DNA of 64,000 nt from Tiliqua scincoides (taxonomy: Eukaryota; Chordata; Lepidosauria; Squamata; Scincidae): positions 4,510,001 through 4,574,000 of the forward strand of contig NC_089829.1 of the NCBI RefSeq assembly GCF_035046505.1. Reading direction: 5' to 3'. Of the stretch, positions 1 to 9,200 are shown piece after piece (the stretch's first letter is position 1; every line of letters begins with the position of its first letter). The notes beneath the pieces were generated by a model. It was given only the letters and a program-made list of their open reading frames with translations. It did not search any database and was not told the origin of the DNA. The position numbers and the translations under genes are program-made.

Positions 1-88
1 TTGGTGGTGGTGCCTGTAGTGTAGAATTTCTTCCGCTTTGAGCTAAGAACAGCTTCCTCACTGTTATTCTTCCGTGAAGGCCTTAAGA

Positions 89-371
89 GCCCAATCCAAT
101 TTTCCAGCACCATTGCAGCCACAATGCAGCCCCAGGGTAAAGGAACAAATGTTCCCTTACCTTAAGGAAAACTCCGTGACAAACTCCCTACCACAGGATG
201 CAACGCATGCCCTATTGGCACAGCTGCACCGGCACTAGGAAATTGAACAGGATTGGGCCCTCAGACATTTTTATTCTGGAAAGCCTTTGGGGCCTTGTAG
301 GAAAGTAGGGGCCCAATCCTATCCAATTTTCCAGTGCTGGTGCAGCTGTGCCAATGGGGCATGCACTGCAT
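89..371. repeat. inverted-repeat short interspersed element(s), GGGCCCAATCC type
   Basis: Arms of about 50 bp at 208-261 and 310-363 are near reverse complements (GCACAGCTGCACCGGC against GCTGGTGCAGCTGTGC), both ending in a GGGCCCAATCC/GGATTGGGCCC motif. A further partial arm lies at 89-135, and a related fragment with a GCTGCACCGGTGCTGGAAAA core at 968-1052. This suggests two overlapping or nested copies of one MITE-like family. Confidence 0.55.
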
Positions 372-426
372 AAGAACCTAAGGACAGCCCCACTGGATCA
401 GGCCATAGTCCCATCCAGCTTCCTGT
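372..426 (-). mobile_element. CR1 LINE 3'-end remnant, interrupted
   Basis: It matches the 3' end of the full CR1 copies in this window (CCCCACTGGATCAGGCCATAG and CCAGCTTCCTGT), on the - strand. The CR1 sequence resumes at 910-930 (CTTCCTGTATCTCACAGC) after an inserted 483-bp element, so the remnant predates that insertion. Confidence 0.75.
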
Positions 427-909
427 TGTTGGCTTGTTGGCATCCTTCAGTCTCGGAAGACTATGGTGTCACGCTCTGAATGGTGGTTCTGGAACAGAGT
501 GTCCTCTCCAGTGCGCGAAGCCTGGGTAAAGTAGATATGGAGGATAGACTGTTTCCCATGCAGCAAATCCCCCCTCTCCACGTCGCTGAAATGGTCCAAT
601 GGAAAGGCAGAGGCCAATACGGCTGGTTCCAGCGGCGTTGCAGGAGTTGCCAGAACGTGACTGTGTTCAGCCATGAACTGCCTCAGGGACTCCGGCTCCT
701 GATTTTGCCTCGAGGTTGACTCCTGAAGCCTTTTCCATAACTGGATGTAGCCACAAGGCAGTGGAGGTTTGGGATCAGAGTTTTCCTTCTCTCAGTTGAG
801 CTGCCTTCCCAGGCTGACGAGCCCCATCTACCCGGTGGCTGTTTAGTCGCCTCTTACGACAAGTACAGCCAAACTGAGGGCCTATTCTTATCCCCAGCCC
901 CCAGGGGAG
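427..909 (-). mobile_element. LINE-derived non-autonomous element, copy A (nested in CR1)
   Basis: A 483-bp element nearly identical to 27892-28372 but in the opposite orientation. It is flanked by AGCTTCCTGT at 417-426 and 910-919, a 10-bp target duplication in the CR1 remnant. Its 3' tail (reverse complement of TGGCATCCTTCAGTCTCGGA) is shared with the coding LINE fragment at 22160-23058. Its head contains GTCGTAAGAGGCGACTAA on the - strand. No long coding frame is evident. Confidence 0.8.
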
Positions 910-967
910 AGCTTCCTGTATCTCACAGCTAAAGGCATCTTGTGGTGGGGAGGCAATCATAGAGGCC

Positions 968-1052
968 TCCTTAAGGTATGGAAACGTTTATTCCCTTACC
1001 TTGGGGCAGCATTGCGGCTGCACCGGTGCTGGAAAATTGGATAGGACTGGGC
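968..1052. repeat. fragment of the GGGCCCAATCC inverted-repeat family
   Basis: Shares GTTTATTCCCTTACC and GGCTGCACCGGTGCTGGAAA with the copies at 89-371. One arm only; the boundaries are approximate. Confidence 0.45.
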
Positions 1053-2138
1053 CATAGGGTGGCTACTTTTTAGTAATTTGTTTAATGTTTTAATTGATGT
1101 TTTTTTATTGCTGCTGCTGCTGCTTGCCACAGCCTGGCTTTTAGTGTCTATTTTATAGTTTAAAGTTTTTGTTGTATTCTATAGTTTATGCATTTTTAAA
1201 ATGCCTTTTAATTGTTTGTTAGCTGTCTCGAGTGCCCTTTAGGGAGAAAGGCAGGGTAAACACAGAGCGAATGAATGAACCACACACAGTTCAATGTTGG
1301 GTGCTGCTTCTTCTTTCCCAAATTCAGCAGGCACAAGGGTGCAGCTAGGCTGTGAGGAGAGGGGCCATATCGCATGCAGTGGTAAAGTGCTTTGTGGATG
1401 GGGGGGCAGGTTAGGCCCCGGGAAGCCCCAGACCCCAGGGAGCCCTGAACCCCCTTGAGGCACTGCCAGCCAGCCTGAGCCAGGTGTACCAAGCTCCTGA
1501 CTCCACCTATGGCTGCTTCCTAACCTAGGGTTACCAGACACAAAGGGGGCCAGAGTGCTCTACCTTGAACCCTGGTATAGAAGAATTTTGGCAGGTGCAG
1601 CTCAACAGGAAGATCAACCAAGGACATGTGGTTGGTGGGGAGGCAGGTGAGGCAGAGCCTCCTCACCGGAGTCCTTTGAAGAGTAGCAGGGACGTGTGGT
1701 GGGTGGGATGGCACAGGGCCTCTGAGAGGAATTTTATCAGGGGGTACAAAGTTTCTTTTGGGGCCCTTTGCAAAGGGGTGTGTGAAACAGATGGGGAGGA
1801 TGGTGATGGGCAAGCGGAATGGGGACAGGGAGGGGCCAAACAGTGTGGGGGGAGGGTGGAGACAGCTAGAAAAGTCTTTGGAGTCTGGTCTACCCACTCA
1901 TGTGGCATCTGCAGCTAGATACAGTAATGGAAAACCAAACACGCTCCCAAGTCTCTCTAAAATCTTTTAAATATAGAAAATCATGCAGAAAATGAGCACC
2001 ATCACATTTAGGCTCACATTAGAATAAAAAGTGTCCTGTGCAGACTAAATCTTGCTCCTGCAGCAGCTGTAGCCCCACAGCTGTGTCCCTGGGCTCCTCT
2101 ACATGGTCCTCTTCAAGGACCTCTTCTGGGCTCCTCTT
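1053..2138. other. upstream flank without a recognised gene
   Basis: About 1.1 kb of intergenic DNA. At 1632-1712 there is a diverged single unit of the minisatellite found at 2433-2945 (AGGCAGGTGAGGCAGAGCCT, then GTGTGGTGGGTGGG), and 1380-1560 looks like an older interspersed repeat. Open frames here overlap on both strands and match no protein I know. Confidence 0.5.
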
Positions 2139-2431
2139 CATGGTCAGCGGATCCACAAGGCAAAGAGCTACTGTAGCAGGCCGGTTTCCTCCCAGATTTG
2201 ACACTGTGTTGAGCATCATGCATGCATTCCTCAGCCCAGCATAAGTGGCTTGCAAGGAGCTGCGGCAACAAGCTTGCGGTCATGTCTCCTGCTTCCTGTG
2301 TGGCAACAAGTCTGAGCAGATAAGAAAATGTCAGATCCCAAGAACTTTCTGGGTCTCCTCCTTTGGCTCCTGGGCCTCGTTTCTGATGCTGGGCGTGCCT
2401 ACAAATTACCGCCTTTACCCCCCTCTGCTAG
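2139..2431 (+). repeat. dispersed repeat of unknown class, copy 1
   Basis: Similar along its length to 32868-33172: shared blocks are AAAGAGCTACTGTAGCAGG, GTTTCCTCCCAGAT and TTTACCCCCCTCT. Both copies are in + orientation. It abuts the minisatellite at 2433. No terminal repeats or coding frame are clear. Confidence 0.65.
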
Positions 2432-2432
2432 G

Positions 2433-2945
2433 ACCTGGGATGGCAGGTGAGGCAGAGTCTCCCTGGCGGAGCCCTTGGAGGAGCAGCAGGGACGTGTGGT
2501 GGGTGGGGGGGCAGGTGAGGCAGAGCCTCCCCGCCGGAGCCCTTGGAGAAGCAGCAGGAAGTGTGGTGGGTGGGGGGGCAGGTGAGGCAGAGCCTCCCCG
2601 CCGGAGCCCTTGGAGGAGCAGCAGGGACGTGTGGTGGGTGGGGGGGCAGGTGAGGCAGAGCCTCCCCGCCGGAGCCCTTGGAGGAGCAGCAGGGAGTGTG
2701 GGGGGTGGGGGGGCAGGTGAGGCAGAGCCTCCCTGGCGGAGCCCTTGGACGAGCAGCAGGGAGTGTGGGGGGTGGGTGGGTGGGGGCAGGTGAGGCAGAG
2801 CCTCCCCGCCGGAGCCCTTGGAGGAGCAGCAGGGAGTGTGGTGGGTGGGGGGGGGCAGGTGAGGCAGAGCCTCCCCGCCGGAGCCCTTGGAGGAGCAGCA
2901 GGGAGTGTGGTGGGTGGGGGGGCGGGTGAGGCAGAGCCTCCGCCC
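2433..2945. repeat. promoter-abutting GC-rich minisatellite (about 7-8 units of 63-67 bp)
   Basis: The unit reads GGCAGGTGAGGCAGAGCCTC, CCCGCCGGAGCCCTTGGAGG, AGCAGCAGGGAGTGTGGTGG, GTGGGGG. About seven full units and a partial last one vary at a few positions (CCTGGCGG against CCCGCCGG; GGGACGTGT against GGGAGTGT). The + strand carries repeated G-tracts such as GGTGGGTGGGGGGGCAGG. The array ends directly in the CpG-rich promoter. Confidence 0.93.
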
Positions 2946-3231
2946 CCGCACTGGCGCCGGCCCCTCCCCCAGCACCAGCCCCCCTCCCTCGGGACACCTG
3001 CGACCGGCCCGCGCTCCCGCCGCCTTGGCGCTCCCGCCCCGCCCCCGGCCGGCCCCGCCCCCCGCGAGGTCCCGCCCCTCCCCCTCCCGCGGCGGCCGCC
3101 ATCTTAGTTCGCTGCGAGCCGAGGCAGCGGCGCCGGCCGAGGAGGGCGGGCGAGAGCCGGGAGCAGCAGCCCTTCCCTGCCCACCGCGCCGGGGAGCGGC
3201 CCGTCCTGAGGTGGTCGCGGGCGGCGCGGAG
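2940..3231 (+). promoter_or_regulatory. CLSTN1: CLSTN1 CpG-rich promoter and 5' UTR
   Basis: This stretch is very GC- and CpG-rich, unlike the surrounding DNA. It contains several GC boxes (CCGCCCC/CCCGCCCC types between about 3030 and 3090) and a YY1-type motif GCCGCCATCTT at 3095-3105, typical of TATA-less housekeeping promoters and often close to the start site. No TATA box is visible. The exact transcription start cannot be read from sequence; I infer it lies near 3090-3150, leaving a short GC-rich 5' UTR. Confidence 0.75.
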
Positions 3232-3295
3232 ATGCTGGGCCCCGCCTGCCTCCTGGCCGCTGCCCTGCTCTGCGGGGGCGCCCGCGCCGCCAGAG
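3232..3295 (+). CDS. CLSTN1: CLSTN1 exon 1 coding part (signal peptide)
   Basis: It encodes residues 1-21, starting [16 protein letters not shown]: a short N region, a hydrophobic core and small residues before cleavage (AARAA-type). The donor is AG|GTGAG, phase 1. This ATG has G at -3 and is the one that begins a signal peptide. The frame stays open upstream to 2887 through GC-rich DNA and the minisatellite, so absence of an upstream stop does not define the start. Confidence 0.93.
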
Positions 3296-6200
3296 GTGAG
3301 TGGGCAGCGCGGGGCTCCGGGGGGGCGCCAGGCTCTTCGTCCTCATCCTCACCACCACCTTCATCATCACCGCCCCAACCAGCATCTTCATCCACCACCA
3401 CAACCTTCTTCATCATCATCATCACCACTACCCCACCACCATCATCTTCCTCATCACTGCCCCCCACCACTTTCATCACCACCATCATCTTCATCACCAC
3501 AACCATCTTCATCATCATCACCACTACCCCACCACCATCATCTTCCTCATCACTGCCCCCCACCACTTTCATCACCACCACCATCATCTTCATCACCACA
3601 ATCATCTTCATCATCATCATCACATTATCACCACTTTCTCCACCCCGCCATCATCATCATCAGCACTACCCCACAAACACTTTCATCATCACCACCACCC
3701 CATAACCACTTTCATCCCCTTTACCACCATCATTATCACCACCACCACCACCTTCATCTTCATCATCATTATCACCACCACCATCATCTTCATCACCACC
3801 CCTACCTCCAACACCATCAAGTGTCTTGAGCAGCCGTTTTCAACCACTGTGCTGTGGCACACTGATGTGCCACAAATGGTCTTTAGGTGTGCCGTGGGAG
3901 TTTGGGGGAGGGTCATTTATTAGTAAGGCCATTGGGGGATGCGAGGCCCCCACCAGCAGCACGGTGTGCCTTGTCAATTGCCAAAAAACTGATGGTGTGC
4001 CTTGAAAATTTTAGTACCTTGTCAGTGTGCCCTGAGATGAAAAAGGTTGAAAATTACTGGTCTTGAGGCTGTGCCCTTCATCATGATGCAACATTTTAGT
4101 CCTTCTGGGAATGTATTACTCTGAACATGATACAGCCCTTTGTAGTCCTCCTGTCAGCAGCTGTGACTGTGGTGCTGTACTTTGTGTTGCCTTTCTGCTG
4201 GGAAACAGTCCTGCAACAGCCCAGGTAGCAAGGCAATATTTTAGCTATTCTACTACGTGTAATAATAATTATCACTGCAAAAACTTACATCCCGACTTTC
4301 CCCTGCAGAAGCAAATGCCCAAGGCGGCTTATGAAGCTCCATAACAAAATGTACAAAGTATCACAAAAAAGGAAAAAAAAAAAGCATGAGAACATTAATT
4401 TTAACATTAAATACCAAAGCACTAACATTAATAATAATAATGTAGCACTTTGTAGCTGCTGCCTTGCAATAACTCAGGTAGCAATGTAATGTTTTAGCTA
4501 TTCTACTATGAATAATGCTGTTGTTGTTGTCAATGCAATACTCTGTAGGTGTTGTATTTGGTGGTGTAGCTGGAGGGGGGGTGGAGCACCCATGGCAGGG
4601 AGGCTCAGCACTGCGGGCAAGTGGCCCCTCCCTTTGGAGCCGTACAGCTCCATTTTGCCCCCCCTGCCAGAAATGGCTCCAAAGGTAGGGGCTGCTTGCC
4701 CGCTGTGCTGAGCCTCCCTGCTGTGGGTGTTCCACCCCCCCTCCAGCTACACCACCAGTTGTACTGGTAAGCAATTGTGTGAAATAGCACAGCTAGTCTC
4801 AGTGCAATGCCTTGCAAGCCCTCTGCTGCTAATGCTCTGGTAGGCATTCTGCTAAGAAATCTTGCCACAGCAGACAGGCACCCCTTACCTGTTTGTGATG
4901 CCACAAGGGCTGACAGGTGTGCTGTCAAGGAATCATGGCAGCTTTCTGTGGTTGGATCCTTTGCCAGCACTCTCTTGATGGTGCCTGACCCAAATAGGCA
5001 TTTTGTCAAGACGCTGTTCCAGCAATAGTACATAAAGAGTTGGTGTTCACACAGTGCGCTAGATGCAACTCTGTTGGTAAATGGTGGTGATAATGTAGTG
5101 GCTTATAAATGAAAGTCATGCCAGAGCTTGTTCTATTAAGTATTAGACAAATAAATAGCATATGGACGTTCTCTTAATGCAGTAATAATGCAATACCCTA
5201 AGAGGCATTCTGTGTTTAAGTAATCATGCAGTGGTGTATACAGGCAACCTAACAATGACAAATTTCATGCTGCAGTCTTATACATGCTTACCCCAGGAGT
5301 TAGCCCTCCCCCACATGGGACTTACTGCCAGTCATGCATAGGATTGCACTGTTAGTAGCTGTGGTCATTCTCCAATGCAGTCTCATTTATGGGCATTCAA
5401 AACACCATCATTTTGCTTATAAGAGATTGTATGTTGGTATTAATGTTGTGCCATCTGAACATAGAATGACTATGGAGTGTGTAATAATATACCTCTACAG
5501 CAGTGGTTCTCACACATTTATCACCAGGACCCACGTTTTTAGAATGAGAACCTGTCAGGACCCACCAGAAGTGATGTCATGACTGGAAGTGACATCATCG
5601 AGCAGGAACATTTTTAATAGTCCTAGGCTGAAATCCTATCCACACTTACCCAGGAGTCAGTCCCATTTACTATCATTGTTGAAAGAATATACATAGTAGC
5701 TTGTTAAAAGTACAGGTCTGTAACATTTCCCCAAATGCAGTTGCATACCATCTAAATATTAAAAATAAAACATTGAAATGAATGGGGACCCACCTGAAAT
5801 TGGCTTGCGACCTACTGAGTGGGTCCATACCCTCAATTTGAGAAACACTGCTTGGTAGGATATTGGCTGCTTAGTCCTGTGGATGTTTGTTCAAAAGTAA
5901 GTCCCACTGAGTTCAGTAGAATCTGTTTCCAGTTGTATGTGTTGGATTGCAGCCTTAATGTCTGGTTTATATGGTAGGATACAAATTATTATGTGATTAT
6001 GGTATATTATACTACGATAGATTCTGAATTAGGGTATTTAATTTCTTGTTGTACTATAAGTTGGTGGCTTTTTATTGTACAGTATTAAATAATAATTATG
6101 TCACAGTATTGTGCGCAAGCTCACAGATGAGAGGGGGAAGAGGAGCATGTGCCTTAATCAAAGCCTTCCTCTCCTGTGTCAGGAAGATATTTAAATGTTG

Positions 6201-9200
6201 CACTGTTTAATAATGGTGATATGTCTTCATAACATATGGTGTGTGTGTGTGTGTGTGTGTGTGTGTAGGGCTGTAATCTTGTGTGTCCAGGAGTGAGCTT
6301 TGTTGAGCTTGGTGGGATTTACCTTTCGGTAAACATGCCTAGGATAGGATTGCACTGCAAGAAGTGATCAAAACTACTGTACCCCTTTGTGTCATATGGA
6401 TATCTTAATGTTGTAAGTGTTCAAAGGATGCACTACATGGTTTTTGTTTTGCCTTGGAGGGAACCTGCATTCAGTCTCTGCTTTATTCCTTGTCTGCAAT
6501 CCCATAGCAAGATCCCAGTTGCACCTTCTCCAAACAGAATACCTTCTTTTCACTGTGGGTGTGTTTGCTTGTTAAGCATGTTTCCATTATTAGAAGTGTA
6601 ACAAACACCCAAATTCCACAAGAAATATTCACCAGAGGCAATTAGAAGATAATCCTCTGATGTTTGCCTGTTTCGCTCATGTATGCACAGGAAAGCACTT
6701 GCCTGCTTCTGCTTCAGTCCCTCAGTACATTTATGGTGTTCTCTCCCTCCTGACATCTCCCAACCTTTAGGACACTTGCATAAGTCTGCTGCTATGCCCT
6801 GTCTTCTTGTGCACCTGTGTGGGTAATCCACCCCTTCAAAAACTGGTCCCTCTTAGAGGCTGCCCTCCCTCTGGTTCTCTTCTTTGCTCCCCCTCCTTTC
6901 TTGCTTCCAAGTTGGTTCTCCTGCCTAGAATTGTCCTCAATGTGTCCGGTTTGTTTTTATTACTTATCTTTGTGTTCAGCAGCATCTGTGGGAGGGGGAC
7001 AACAGAAGAAGATGCAGCGTGTTTGATGGACAAACTGCTTGATGCTTAGTTGCAGTAAGGTGGAGGGGGAAGGCTTCATAGAAAAGGCAGGGTAAAACTA
7101 GCTGGGAAAGGTTTATGCTCCTCCAAATTGTCAGCCTATCCTAAAGCTCTAAAAAATCTCTTTTCCTAGGAGAATAAAGGCATATTTCCAGCTTCTGCCC
7201 CGTAGCCTGTTTGAGGAATTGTTTCTGCTAAAATGCCGTATTTGGGGGGTTCAGAGCCTTTGGAGTGCTCAGATGCCCAGGCGGGTTAATCCCCTTTTTG
7301 ATGGTAGTGGAGAGAACGCTGCTCCCTGTGTGGTAGGGGCCTTGGTGCTCTCTTGATACATTGAGCTCCAGGCCCCCCACGAGGAGTCCACCCCTCCATA
7401 ATAACTTCTCCCAAGAGATGGCTGTTTGTGACCACTTTGGGTTCAGGGAGGGAGCAAGCAATGCTGGGGGTGTTGGTTCCTTGTCCCTTTTGGTATGTAG
7501 CTGTATTTCTGTATGCAGCAGATGGAGGAAGCATATGTGTCCTTTCTAGAAGGTGACAGGAATGTATCCCTGTTTGTGGTGGTTAAAGATGCTGCAGAAA
7601 AGAGAAGATGCCTCCCTTTCCCCCTTCTCTGCTTTGCTGCAGTTCTGCTCCTGCCCTCCTTTTTTCACTTCAGTCAGGAGAAAATTTCCCCCGCACTCCC
7701 CATTGCTAGGCCATGTTGTCGGGGCTGCAGACCTGCTTGATGCTTAATCCCAGAGATCCTCCAGCAAAGCTTTAAGCTGCTCTTGGGCTATGCGGGCTGA
7801 AGCCTCTGAATGTTTTGGCTGCTTCTGGGCAGCCTTCCTGTCCTGCGCTGCCCACTTTGGCTGGCAGTCCGCATTCGCAGGGAGGAATGGAATGTGTGGG
7901 GTATAATAGGGTTGCTTCTTTGTCCGGAGGGAGCCTGCGGCAGCAGTTTGCCATTGCCATTTCTCACTCTGCCTTTGTTTCCTGTCAGTTAACTAAATCA
8001 TTCTGCCTCCCACCACCTAATGATTGCTAACAAGAGGCTTCTCTTATGTCTGTCCCTTTGAGGGTGATGAGCCAGCCATCCTGGTTGTTGCTTGTTGAAC
8101 CTTCTCTCCCAGTGATCCAGCTCCTTTGCACTCTGTCTCCATACTGCATGCTTGAAGCCTCTGTGTGCAACTTCCCACCCCCTCCCCATCCGTGATGATA
8201 TTTTACCTGAAGGGATTTCTTTTTGATGGTCAGCTGTGAATAGGCTCAGGTAATCGGATCCCCTGAAGAAACCCTGGGAATCTTTTACCGGTCTGAGGAT
8301 GCTTTGTTTTTCCTACACCTTTTGGAAGTGGCCAGGGTTCAATCCCTGAACAAAGTGGCAGCCTTGAACAGTGGCTTAATTGCTCTACCAGTGTGCTATT
8401 TTAAAAGAGATTTATTGACTTTAAACTGATGTGTTTTCAAGGCACAGGCGAGGAAAGGCTGTTGAGAGGTAGCTGTGCAAATGGAAAGGTTTGTCTTCAT
8501 CTGCTGGGAAGTAGTCTAACTTCCATCCTGATGGCTTCACATGAAGATAGTGTGAATAATAGCTCAATTTCCTTTAAATTTAATCTTCCTGTCTGGGTAG
8601 GCAAAATCTAGCATGGTTGTGCCCACCCCATATTCTCACGGTCGAAACATGTTTTGAGGGTAATGCGTTCCCATATGGCTTATACCATAGTCTTTCGAGA
8701 CTGAAGGTTGCCAACTGTTAATGCGTTCCCTGTGACAGTCTCATGCATGCTTAATGGTGGCTTTACCTTTTGGGATGCTAAATTGGTCCCGTGTCCTCTA
8801 TGGAAGGTTATGGATGTAATAAAATGAAGATGAGTTCCAGAAAAGTAGTAATGTTGGTGTGAGGACAGAAAGGACCAAGGCAAACAGGAAGAGAACTGAT
8901 GCCAAGGCATGCAGTCACTCATGCTCTTGTGTGAATTTGGAAGAAGGCTTGTAAACAGCCACTGGAGATGAGTAAGGATTTTTTACTGGCAATTGGGCAA
9001 GAAAGCTTTTGTAAGAGCAGGGGAATACCATAATGTACAGATTCATGGAAGGCAGGCTGGTAAAGATTTCTTGAGGACTAGTAACTTTTTTGGAGTTAAT
9101 TGCATGACTGGAATTGACTGCTGCCTCCTGGTTCCCTGTGTGACCATGCTTTGACGACTTAATGTCTGCGCTTTACAATCTGTGCATTTAAAGGGTTTAA

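Noticed and set aside
2415-3829. Long open frames rich in Met/Val/Asp or His/Thr/Ser on both strands
   Set aside because: They run through the minisatellite and the CAT/CAC satellite, where triplet-like low complexity keeps several frames open. No domain or codon bias supports a protein.
6240-6266. CRISPR-like or satellite array
   Set aside because: It is a plain dinucleotide (TG)n run; no CRISPR arrays are expected or seen in this vertebrate sequence.
8330-8400. A tRNA gene suggested by GGTTCAATCCC and TGCTCTACCA
   Set aside because: The B-box-like block reads on the + strand while the A-box-like block reads on the - strand, and no cloverleaf pairs. At most an old SINE scrap.
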